Shown here piece after piece: positions 16,526 to 24,685 of a DNA stretch of 27,807 nt; within the stretch, counting starts at the first letter, position 1, and each line of letters opens with the position of its first letter. The notes beneath the pieces were generated by a model. The model was not told the origin of the DNA. It saw nothing but the letters and a program-made list of their open reading frames with translations, and did no database searches. Made by a program: the position numbers and the translations under genes. The DNA comes from Clostridiales bacterium (GTDB lineage: Bacteria; Bacillota; Clostridia; Christensenellales; CAG-314): assembly GCA_003537755.1 (NCBI GenBank), contig DPQS01000018.1, forward strand, positions 1-27,807, read 5' to 3'.

Positions 16526-18403
16526 ATGACAAAAACGACATTTGTGCGTTTGGCGGCTGTGCTTATGGCTGTGTTTATGCTTGTTTCGCTTGTTGCCTGC
16601 ACGCCCGACAGAGGTAACATTCCCGACAAAGGCGACGACAACATGGCGAAACTTACCTATCCCGACTTTCCCAACACGCCGTCGGACAAAAACAGTTGGG
16701 AATACATCGAGGACGGCACAGACATTACAATTGACTGGTACGTCGACGTGTCCACATGGAACGCGCCCACGGGCGTTGACGCCATTTCCAAAAAGATTAA
16801 GGAAGACACGGGTATTTCCGTTCGCTTCGACACGCCGGTAACCGACGACGGTCAGAAACTCAGTACCATTGTAGCAGGCAAAAAGATGCCCGACGTAATC
16901 ACCCTTACCACAAGCAACACCAGTTGGCTGTCCTCGCTTGCGCAACAGGGCTATGTGTACGACATCAACACCCTTGCGGAAAAATGGGCGCCCTCGCTTA
17001 AGACCAACATGCCCTCCGACGTCATGGATTGGTGGGCTTACGGCAACGGCAAGACCTACGGTATTCCCAATCACTACTACAGTTACCGCGACGTACCCAA
17101 GGGACAACTGCAGCCCAACGGCGGTATGATGGTGCGCAAGGACCTGTTTGACAAATGGCAAACCTATGTTGAAAAGAACCTCGCCGACGAAAAGAGCGGC
17201 ATGGTCAACTACAAGTCGCGCACGACGGGCGAAGACAAGCAAGTCGAGTGGCAGGGCTACATCACCACCCCGGAAGGTTTCCTTGCCGCAGCAAAGTGGG
17301 CAATAACCAACTACAAGGGCAGCGGCGACGGACAAATCACAACGGGTCTGCAACTGTCCCAGTTCAAAAACGACGGCTGCACAAGCCTTACATGGCTGTC
17401 TCAATTCTTTGCAATTCCCTTCGAGGACGAGCAGGGCAACTACCAATACCAATTCACTCAGGAAAGTTACGAAGAAATGCTGTTGTACGTCAACGAACTG
17501 TACAACGAAGGCGTAATTTCCGACGCTAACTTTACGCAAAACTACGACGGCGTAGGCAGCGTAATCGCAGGCGGCAAGGCGTTTGCAACCCTTGTTACGC
17601 CGCAGGACTACCAGATGCACTTCGTCACGGCGAAGGACAGCGGCTACGAATACGTAACCATGTACATCACCAACGAAAACGGCGACGCGCCCGTGCTTGC
17701 CGACATCCGCGGTTACGGTTACCTGTTCAACATGATTACCACCGACTGCGAACGCCCCGACCTTGTAATCAAACTGTTTGACTACCTCACTTCGCCCTAC
17801 GGACAACGTCTTGTAACCATGGGCGTAGAGGGCGTAACGTGGAATTGGGAAGACGAACTCAAGACGAAAATCGCCTACACCGACACGTACCTGTCCGAAA
17901 AGGCAAGCGGCACCAGCACCAAGTACGGACTGATGATGTTTGACCTGCTTATCAACTACCAGTACTACGACAACATGCAGCCGCAGACAAACCACGGCAA
18001 GACCGCGCAGGAACTGTACCGTACCAACCTCAAACGTCCGCTTACAATCTACTCCTACGACTACAACGCAACGCACTTCGTTGTGGACACGACGGACAGC
18101 CGTTACAGACAGTACAGCAACTCGCTGACGAAGATCAACAACCTTATCGGTACACAAGTACCCAAAATCATCAAGGCAAAGGACGCCGCCGCGGCTAAGT
18201 CGCTGTACGACAAGACCGTTGCCACGATGAACGACAAAACACGCAACCTGCCTCTCGTCATCGAAATGAACGCCGAGGCTTACGCAAAATACAAGCAAAA
18301 GTTGGGCGTAACAATTGCATGGCCTGCCTATCAGCAAGGATACGTAAGTCCGCTCAACCGCCTGATGCCTAACGGAGACCTTAGTTTGTACAGAGGATAC
18401 TGA
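16526..18403 (+). CDS. Extracellular solute-binding lipoprotein, LplA-like
   Basis: This 625-residue lipoprotein has the hydrophobic signal LAAVLMAVFMLVSLVAC, with lipobox LVAC and lipidated cysteine C25. It is the large LplA-type binding protein expected with LplB/YtcP permeases, well above the 400-450 residues of ordinary sugar-binding proteins. The mature part contains the early ITIDWYVDVSTWNAP strand, the VIAGGKAFATLV region and many aromatic residues, consistent with an oligosaccharide ligand. The frame extends upstream to 16481, but ATG 16526 has AAGGAGA in front and starts the signal peptide normally. Its stop TGA shares a base with the next start (TGATG), coupling it to the nucleoside hydrolase-like gene. 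Confidence 0.92.
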   Translation: MTKTTFVRLAAVLMAVFMLVSLVACTPDRGNIPDKGDDNMAKLTYPDFPNTPSDKNSWEYIEDGTDITIDWYVDVSTWNAPTGVDAISKKIKEDTGISVRFDTPVTDDGQKLSTIVAGKKMPDVITLTTSNTSWLSSLAQQGYVYDINTLAEKWAPSLKTNMPSDVMDWWAYGNGKTYGIPNHYYSYRDVPKGQLQPNGGMMVRKDLFDKWQTYVEKNLADEKSGMVNYKSRTTGEDKQVEWQGYITTPEGFLAAAKWAITNYKGSGDGQITTGLQLSQFKNDGCTSLTWLSQFFAIPFEDEQGNYQYQFTQESYEEMLLYVNELYNEGVISDANFTQNYDGVGSVIAGGKAFATLVTPQDYQMHFVTAKDSGYEYVTMYITNENGDAPVLADIRGYGYLFNMITTDCERPDLVIKLFDYLTSPYGQRLVTMGVEGVTWNWEDELKTKIAYTDTYLSEKASGTSTKYGLMMFDLLINYQYYDNMQPQTNHGKTAQELYRTNLKRPLTIYSYDYNATHFVVDTTDSRYRQYSNSLTKINNLIGTQVPKIIKAKDAAAAKSLYDKTVATMNDKTRNLPLVIEMNAEAYAKYKQKLGVTIAWPAYQQGYVSPLNRLMPNGDLSLYRGY

Positions 18404-19308
18404 TGAACTACAAAATTTTGCTGGATACGGATATCGGCGACGATATCGACGACTCTTTTGCCCTGGCACTTGCGGCAAAAAGCGACGAATTTGACGTAGT
18501 GGCTGTTACGACGGTGTTTCGCAACACGTTGTGCCGCGCACGCCAGTGTGCCAAACTGCTTGACGTGCTTGGCAAGGACGTGCCGGTGTACGCAGGCGAA
18601 TCGTTGCCTATGGACGGCGTAATACCGTCCTTTGCGCACGACAACGGCGGCGACATGACAAAGACCGTGCCCTGCCAGTACGACGAAAGCATGGACGGTT
18701 ACGCAACAAAAGACAACGCCGTGCAGGCAATTGTTGACTTTGCGGACAAGTACGCAGGCGAAGCGGTGGTGGTTACAATCGGCGCAATGACAAACCTTGC
18801 GCGTGCGTTGGAACTGCGCCCCGAGATAGCGGGCAAAATCAAAAAAGTCGTAATGATGGGCGGTTGGTTTGGCAACTTCGCGCCGGAGTGGAACATTCTG
18901 TGCGACCCCGTAGCCGTCAAAAAGGTGTACGACAGCGGCATCGAAGTGTACGCAACGGGACTTGACGTAACGTTGCAGTGCGTGCTGGACGACAAATTGC
19001 TTGACGACTTCCGCGCAAGCCGCGACCCGTCCAACAAACTTATCGTAAGTTGGATGGACAAGTGGTTTGCTACGTTTAATTTTGAAAAAAGCGTTATGCA
19101 CGACCCACTTGCCGTTGCAACGCTGATTGACGACACCGTGTGCAACTTTGAAACAAAGTACTGCCGCGTGGTGACAAGCGGCGACAAAAAGGGCGCAATC
19201 GAAGTAAGCGACGTTGCAAAAGCGGGCTTTGTGCCGGTGCACGTTGCTACAAGCGTGGACAAGGACAAGTTTTACGGCATTGTCCGCAAACGTATGCTCA
19301 ATGCCTGA
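18403..19308 (+). CDS. Nucleoside hydrolase (IUNH superfamily)
   Basis: Members of this family hydrolyse the N-glycosidic bond of ribonucleosides, releasing ribose and a base, using a calcium site built from clustered aspartates. The 301-residue protein has that cluster at residues 8-17 as DTDIGDDIDD, the variant form seen in many Firmicutes. It also has VVTIGAMTNLARAL, the MMGGWFGNFAPEWNILCDP substrate-binding segment and the catalytic-region motif MHDPLAVA. There is no signal peptide, so it acts in the cytoplasm. Coupled by a one-base overlap to the importer's binding protein and in the same operon as ribokinase, it likely acts on the imported compound. Strict nucleoside specificity is not shown: some members in carbohydrate clusters have unknown substrates. 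Confidence 0.9.
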   Translation: MNYKILLDTDIGDDIDDSFALALAAKSDEFDVVAVTTVFRNTLCRARQCAKLLDVLGKDVPVYAGESLPMDGVIPSFAHDNGGDMTKTVPCQYDESMDGYATKDNAVQAIVDFADKYAGEAVVVTIGAMTNLARALELRPEIAGKIKKVVMMGGWFGNFAPEWNILCDPVAVKKVYDSGIEVYATGLDVTLQCVLDDKLLDDFRASRDPSNKLIVSWMDKWFATFNFEKSVMHDPLAVATLIDDTVCNFETKYCRVVTSGDKKGAIEVSDVAKAGFVPVHVATSVDKDKFYGIVRKRMLNA

Positions 19309-19355
19309 CGAGCAATCGAAGTATTTTACTCAAAAAAAACAATACGTATCAGTAA

Positions 19356-19422
19356 TTTCACGACAAAGCGGGCGTGCTTGTCAGACAAAAACGCTGACAA
19401 AACGACAGTTTTACCCGTGAAA
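19356..19422 (+). other. Nested inverted repeats in the leader of the 691-residue secreted protein gene
   Basis: In the 195-nt gap before 19504, TTTCACG (19356-19362) pairs with CGTGAAA (19416-19422). Inside it TTGTCAG (19378-19384) pairs with CTGACAA (19394-19400). No T-run follows. It could be a structured leader or processing site. No consensus promoter was found in the gap. Confidence 0.4.
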
Positions 19423-19503
19423 GACGTCAAAAATAATTCTTTAGTGCTCTACGCCGTAACAATGCGGTGAAAAATTGAAAATAAAGTAAGGAGGAAAGTT
19501 TTT

Positions 19504-21579
19504 ATGATTTCAACCAGCAAAAGATTGCTTGTCGCTGTGCTTGCGGTTGTGCTGACATTGTCCGTGGCAACACTGGGCATTACTGCATTCGCCGTCACCA
19601 CAACAGACACAATCGAGTATCCCTTTGCCAAGGGGGACAACGCGTTTAAGTACGCGCCCACATGGAAGGGACAAAGTGCAAAAACGGAAACTGCAAGTTA
19701 CCAATTCTTCCAACCCAAGTTTGCAGTAACAGACCTTACAAAGGCAACCTATCTTGCTGTTCAACTTAAGGTTGTCAAGGGTAACTTCGGTTTCACCTTC
19801 GGTACAGAAAGTTCTACCGGTGGCAGATACGGAACATATGTAGACAAAACCGCAGGTGCCAAATTTGTAACAAATGACGGTAAGAGTACCGACCTTGAAA
19901 TTAAATTCTCGTCAATTACATTGACACAAGGTACCGAGGGTATGTTGCTTGTACCCATGGCAAACTTGTCTTGGGTAAGTTGGGCAAAAGAAGAAACAAA
20001 GACGTTGGACAAGATGGCTTCGATTTTCTTTGAAACCAACGCTCAGTACAACTTCGGTTTCGAAATGACCGTCGGTGACGTCGGTTACTACGTAGGCGAA
20101 CCCGGTCAGAACGGTTCCATTTACACTTCTCTGATGGATTTGTCCGCAGGCGAAAAGAAAGACAGTTACTATGTTGCCGCTTCCACAATTGAATTCCCGT
20201 CGGAAGTCAAGGACGTCAACGCCGTTCCCGAAACGGTTGAATACCCCTTTGCGAAAGGCAACAAAGCGTTTGACAACGCAGTAGTGTGGGCAGGCACCGC
20301 AAGCGGTGACAGTGCGGACAACTGGCAAACACTGAAAGTCAACTTCGACAAGGAAGCCGACCTCAGCAACGCAACCTGGCTTGCAGTACAATACAGCGCA
20401 AAGACAGGCGCACCCGGTATCACTTACGCTGTACAAAATAAAGACGCTCGCTACTCTATTGCCGGTCACGACCGCACAAAGTCCTACATGGTTGCCGAAG
20501 ACGGAGCAGTCAGCGTGGCAAGTCAGTACCAGTATGACGCAAGCGCCGTCAGCGGAACAGGCGCACTTCTTATCAACTTCAACGAAATGGGTTGGCAATT
20601 CGGCAGCGACGCCAACAAGTCGCTTACAGCCGTCAAACAATTCATTCTGACAACCAATTCCAAGTACAACTGGAACTTCGAAATCGTAATCGGCGAAATC
20701 GGTTACTACACAGGCACGCTGGGCGAAGACGCAGTGTACCACAAGTTGCTTGACACAAGCGCAGGCAACAAACTGGCGCAAATCACCGCTACAAGCGACC
20801 TCGAAGCAAACCGTTGCACGGTACGCGCAAACAAGGTTGACCGCACTCAGTACGGCGCAGTTACGCTCAACTGGCTGGCAACAGGCAAAACCGCAAGTTC
20901 ATTCGCAGTCTGGGACGGCGGCAGCTACGGCAAAGCCGAAATGGTGACGGACAGCTACGGCGACGACGCAGTACGTCTTACCTCGACAGGCGCAAACCCC
21001 ACAGGCGACCAATACACCGCAACGACAATTGCCGACGGCGTAAAATGGACCCTTACCAATGCAAAAGGTATCACCTTCTGGGCACGTAACGACAGCGACA
21101 TCGAAGTTTCCTTCAACCTGGAAATCGACATCTGCAACAACAACTACACAAATAACGGCAAGGGACACAACGCTCGTTTCAACATCAAGCAAGGCAACCG
21201 CTTTGTACTGTACGATGTCAAGACAGGCAAACAAACCATCTACATGACTCGTCCCTGCGCAACGCTGCCCGTAGGCTTCGAAGGTTGGGTATTTGTACCC
21301 TTCACGGCGTTCAACCAGGCAGAGTGGTCGGTAAGCCAGCAGGGCGCAATGGCCCGCAACCTGTTTGTTGACGACAACAACGTGTTCAACGCAGAATCCT
21401 GGGTAAGCTACATTGCAATCACGGTACATGCGCCGACATATCAGGGCAAGGCATTCAGCCTCAACAAGTTCGGTTCCTACACGACAACCCCGTCATTTGT
21501 TTCCGGCGTTATAGCGGAAACGGAAACGGCTAAGTCTGTACCTACTCTTATGGACCTTCCGTCCATCAAGGAGGACTAA
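19504..21579 (+). CDS. Secreted protein with two tandem-repeat beta domains and a third CBM-like domain
   Basis: This 691-residue exported protein has a signal peptide ending near AFA30. Residues 38-235 and 246-432 are clear internal repeats. Each starts with EYPFAKG (Y39 and Y247, period 208 residues) and contains TYLAVQ or TWLAVQ, a LLVPMANLSW or LLINFNEMGW strand, NFGFEMTVGDVGYY or NFEIVIGEIGYY, and a closing LMDLSAG or LLDTSAG. A third domain (about 440-665) has a carbohydrate-binding-module-like pattern (DAVRLTSTGANP, GITFWARNDSDIEVSFNLEI, GWVFVPFTAFNQ). No catalytic domain, lipobox or sortase signal is visible. Polysaccharide binding is the likely role, by inference. AAGGAGG precedes the ATG. 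Its stop lies 3 nt before the next gene, whose ribosome-binding site is inside this gene. Confidence 0.8.
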   Translation: MISTSKRLLVAVLAVVLTLSVATLGITAFAVTTTDTIEYPFAKGDNAFKYAPTWKGQSAKTETASYQFFQPKFAVTDLTKATYLAVQLKVVKGNFGFTFGTESSTGGRYGTYVDKTAGAKFVTNDGKSTDLEIKFSSITLTQGTEGMLLVPMANLSWVSWAKEETKTLDKMASIFFETNAQYNFGFEMTVGDVGYYVGEPGQNGSIYTSLMDLSAGEKKDSYYVAASTIEFPSEVKDVNAVPETVEYPFAKGNKAFDNAVVWAGTASGDSADNWQTLKVNFDKEADLSNATWLAVQYSAKTGAPGITYAVQNKDARYSIAGHDRTKSYMVAEDGAVSVASQYQYDASAVSGTGALLINFNEMGWQFGSDANKSLTAVKQFILTTNSKYNWNFEIVIGEIGYYTGTLGEDAVYHKLLDTSAGNKLAQITATSDLEANRCTVRANKVDRTQYGAVTLNWLATGKTASSFAVWDGGSYGKAEMVTDSYGDDAVRLTSTGANPTGDQYTATTIADGVKWTLTNAKGITFWARNDSDIEVSFNLEIDICNNNYTNNGKGHNARFNIKQGNRFVLYDVKTGKQTIYMTRPCATLPVGFEGWVFVPFTAFNQAEWSVSQQGAMARNLFVDDNNVFNAESWVSYIAITVHAPTYQGKAFSLNKFGSYTTTPSFVSGVIAETETAKSVPTLMDLPSIKED

Positions 21580-21582
21580 TTT

Positions 21583-22902
21583 ATGAAAAAATTTGCTAAA
21601 TTTTTTGCAGTGGCACTAGTTGCCGTAATGGCTCTGTCTGTCCTTGTGGCATGCGACACGACGAAAGAACCTACAAAACTGGCTACGCCCGTAGTTACCG
21701 TTGACGAAAACGGCGTGGCAAGCTGGAAAGCAATCGACAACGCTACGGCTTACGCCTACAAAATCGACGGCGGCAAAGAAACCGTCATCAACAAAACGTC
21801 CGTAACCCTTACAAACGGACAAAGTATCACGGTCAAGGCTGTCGGCAACGGCACCGATTACACCGACAGCGATTATTCCGCAGCAGCAACCTACAAGGCT
21901 GCAGACCCCAAACCCACAACCGGTTTGCCCACACCTGCGGCAGGCTTCTACATGACCAACGCCGACCTCGTGCAGGAAAACGACACAACTCGTTACCTTG
22001 TGTACACAACCAACGAAACCGCAGCAGACAACTACAACCGTATTGCAATCCGCAAGGGCGTCAAGACAGACGACGGCTATGTGTACGGTGAAGAAAGCGT
22101 AGCGGTGGAAGGCGGCGACGACAACGCATGGGACACGTACATCGGTTCCGCAAGCATTGTCAAGGGCACGTTTGCTAAGGGTGAAGAAACCTACAACTGG
22201 CTTATCGCTTACTGCGCAACCAACGACGCCGAAGACCGCGCTTTCCAGATCGGTATTGCAGTTGCCAAGGACCCCATGGGCACCTGGACGAAACTGGACG
22301 CACCCGTAATCACCTTTGACAAGAATACTTACGGCGCAACGTCGATGGGCTGCTACGCACCTTCCGTTGTCAACTACAACAAGGAAAGCGGCATCCGTAT
22401 CTTCTACACCTATGCAGATACTTACGGTCACTTTGCTTACCTGTGGGACGCAAACCTTGCCGACCTTACCAAGATTGACGGACAAAAAGCAATGTTGCCC
22501 ACCAACGGTAACCTCAGCGGCGGCGACGCGGAACTGATGTTCCCCAATGCCGACTTCGCTTACGACGAAACAAACAAAAAGTTTGTTGCTGTCAAGGACT
22601 ATTCGCCCTCTGCAGGCACGAAGCCCAACTACGCAGACAGATTTGAACTTGCCGAAATCGCCGAGAACGAACTGTACACGATTGAAATCGGCAAGGGCTG
22701 GACCAGCCTTAAATTGTGGGATACATTCGACCTTGACAACGGTTACGAACGTGCTTACAGCGCGTGCATTGTTTCCGACGCTTACGGCCATTTGCTCGCA
22801 GGCGACATCGAATTAGTGTACAATGTATGCGACACAGCCGAAGGCAACGCCGACTACCTGTATTCGCAAAAACTTATGACGGTTACTTACACCGCAGAGT
22901 AA
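21583..22902 (+). CDS. Lipoprotein with Fn3-like and five-bladed beta-propeller domain (divergent paralogue)
   Basis: This 439-residue lipoprotein has signal and lipobox LVAC (C24). Residues about 30-105 form a fibronectin-III-like module (LATPVVTVDENGVASWKAID). A five-bladed-propeller-like domain (about 115-435) is alignable by eye with the two downstream genes: blade-2 stretch SIVKGTFAKGEETYNWLIAY, IGIAVAKDPMGTWTKL, APSVVNYNKESGIRIFYTY and NADFAYDETNKKFVAV. It lacks two motifs the other two share: their CDP(T/A)V is GSASI here (188-192) and their RNHN is absent. It may thus bind rather than cleave glycans, or have different specificity. Resemblance to GH43/GH32-type propellers is at fold level only. 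AAGGAGG precedes the ATG. Confidence 0.75.
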   Translation: MKKFAKFFAVALVAVMALSVLVACDTTKEPTKLATPVVTVDENGVASWKAIDNATAYAYKIDGGKETVINKTSVTLTNGQSITVKAVGNGTDYTDSDYSAAATYKAADPKPTTGLPTPAAGFYMTNADLVQENDTTRYLVYTTNETAADNYNRIAIRKGVKTDDGYVYGEESVAVEGGDDNAWDTYIGSASIVKGTFAKGEETYNWLIAYCATNDAEDRAFQIGIAVAKDPMGTWTKLDAPVITFDKNTYGATSMGCYAPSVVNYNKESGIRIFYTYADTYGHFAYLWDANLADLTKIDGQKAMLPTNGNLSGGDAELMFPNADFAYDETNKKFVAVKDYSPSAGTKPNYADRFELAEIAENELYTIEIGKGWTSLKLWDTFDLDNGYERAYSACIVSDAYGHLLAGDIELVYNVCDTAEGNADYLYSQKLMTVTYTAE

Positions 22903-22937
22903 AAACGTAACAAAATTTACGATACGTATGTCAAATT

Positions 22938-22963
22938 CGGGGCTGTTTTTACAGCCCCGTTTT
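22938..22963 (+). terminator. Rho-independent terminator after the first propeller gene
   Basis: CGGGGCTG (22938-22945) pairs with CAGCCCCG (22952-22959) around a 6-nt loop, followed by a short TTTT. The short T-run suggests partial read-through into the next propeller gene, for which no separate promoter is evident. Confidence 0.82.
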
Positions 22964-22999
22964 GAAAAATTGCCAGTTTTAGGGAGACAACTTTAGTAA

Positions 23000-24619
23000 A
23001 TGAAATCAATCAGAATTATTGCGGCGGTGCTGCTTGCCGTGATGTTGTTGCCTGTGCTTGCCGCATGCAGCTTTATCGTGCCCAAGCCCGATGAGCCGAA
23101 GCACGAGTGCAAACACGTCTGCCCGACCTGCGGCAAATGCACAGACGAAACCTGTACCGACAAGGTGTGCGCGGACAAGTGCACCTGCCCAAAGGAAACG
23201 ACTGACGAACAGGGCTGGTACACGCTGTCGCTCAAAACAGTCGCAGGTACGGACATTACCGACACATTTTTGACAAACGCCATTCGTCTGTACGGTGACG
23301 GACAGGTGGACTGGTACGAAATTACCCTTGACGGCACCGAGTTGTCGCAGGGCACCTACACGAAGGACGGCAACACTATCACCGTCAAGATAGGGCTTAA
23401 AAGCTACGCCTTTACCGTTGGCGACAAGTACGGCTCGCTGGAATTCGAAGGCAAGATAAACAGAAAAAGCGTGGTTATGAACTACAACCGAAACGACAAA
23501 TTTGCGTTTTCCGACGACAAAGGTCAGGTGGACTTCTCGGGCGAATTGTTCGGGGACGACATAGACAAAAACTTTTACAACTACTGCCCGTCGGCAATGA
23601 TTGAAGGACGCACGATGCACGTGTGGTACTGCTCCAACAAGGACGACGGCATCGTTACCGACTATGTTGCCTATCGCAAAGGCACTTTGCACGACGACGG
23701 ACGTTGGACGTTCGGCGACAAGCAGCTTGTGTTGGAACATGGCAAAAGCGGACAATGGGACAGCCGCCATGTGTGCGACCCGACGGTTGTCAAGGGCGTG
23801 TTCAAAAGCGGCACCGACACCTACAACTACATGATGGCGTTTCTCGGCTGCTCGACAAGCAACAACACCAAAAACGAAGTAGGCGTTGCCTTTGCCAAAA
23901 ATCCCGAAGGACCGTGGGTCAAGTACGCAGGCAACCCCGTTGCGGATTTTTATGCCGACTACAGCCTCAGCCGCACGGACAGTTCCGCAAACAGCGAAAT
24001 TGCCGCCAACAACTCGTGGGGATACGGTCAGCCATCGCTTATCAGCGCGGACAAAAACGGCAAAGTTATCTTGTTTTACTCATGCGGCGTGCCTACCGGT
24101 ACCTTTACCGTGGCGGAATTGTGGGACTTTACCGACATTGAAAGCCCCGTGCGCACGCACAAACTTATGGTTTCCAACAAGGGCATTACCAATGCCAGCG
24201 GCGGTCAGGACGTCATCAACAACGCCGACTTTGCCTACGACGCACAGAAAAACAGATTGTACTGCATCAAGGAAGATTTCCCCTATCCTACGGGCAACAA
24301 CATCAACTGGATTGCAGGCACCAATACCGTGTTTTACGTGGATTTGGGTGCAAGTAGCAACGTTGCCGACCGCATTTTTGAAAACTACAACTACACGTGG
24401 GTGATGGCAGGCAAACTTAACGAGGGTATGACGGGCTTCAAGCGCAATCACAACTGCGGAATCCTGACCGACCCCTACGGACAACTTACCGACAGCACTC
24501 GTCTTGCCGTATTGTACACAATGAGCATGACTCCGGATGACTTCCCCGAATGGAACAAGGGCGGTCAGTGGCCGGCATTGCACACCTACCGCATACACGG
24601 CGTTATGATGGACATTTAG
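23000..24619 (+). CDS. Lipoprotein with Cys-rich spacer and GH43-like five-bladed propeller
   Basis: This 539-residue lipoprotein has lipobox LAAC (C23). A spacer with eight cysteines (37-63, core CKHVCPTCGKC) follows, then a small beta-barrel-like domain (about 70-165) and a five-bladed-propeller-like domain (about 175-535). Visible propeller strands include MHVWYCSNKDDGIVTDYVAY, CDPTVVKGVF with D260, NEVGVAFAKNPEGPWVKY, GQPSLISADKNGKVILFYS, NNADFAYDAQKNRLYCIK and KRNHNCGILTDPYG. The DP motif and the GPW(V)KY strand recall GH43/GH32-clan glycosidases, which often cleave furanosides. I cannot assign the catalytic triad, so the activity is not established. Ribosome-binding site AGGGAG lies unusually far (about 13 nt) from the ATG. 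Possibly expressed by read-through from upstream. Confidence 0.75.
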   Translation: MKSIRIIAAVLLAVMLLPVLAACSFIVPKPDEPKHECKHVCPTCGKCTDETCTDKVCADKCTCPKETTDEQGWYTLSLKTVAGTDITDTFLTNAIRLYGDGQVDWYEITLDGTELSQGTYTKDGNTITVKIGLKSYAFTVGDKYGSLEFEGKINRKSVVMNYNRNDKFAFSDDKGQVDFSGELFGDDIDKNFYNYCPSAMIEGRTMHVWYCSNKDDGIVTDYVAYRKGTLHDDGRWTFGDKQLVLEHGKSGQWDSRHVCDPTVVKGVFKSGTDTYNYMMAFLGCSTSNNTKNEVGVAFAKNPEGPWVKYAGNPVADFYADYSLSRTDSSANSEIAANNSWGYGQPSLISADKNGKVILFYSCGVPTGTFTVAELWDFTDIESPVRTHKLMVSNKGITNASGGQDVINNADFAYDAQKNRLYCIKEDFPYPTGNNINWIAGTNTVFYVDLGASSNVADRIFENYNYTWVMAGKLNEGMTGFKRNHNCGILTDPYGQLTDSTRLAVLYTMSMTPDDFPEWNKGGQWPALHTYRIHGVMMDI

Positions 24620-24685
24620 CGTTTTCGGCACAAAGTCGAGACTCGCGGACACAGGATGACAAAATCCTTTCAGTGAAGGTTGACT

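Noticed and set aside
16433..18478. 681-codon open frame on the minus strand
   Set aside because: Mirror of the binding-protein gene. It is valine- and cysteine-rich without domain structure, an artefact of the C-ending codon bias that removes stops from the opposite strand.
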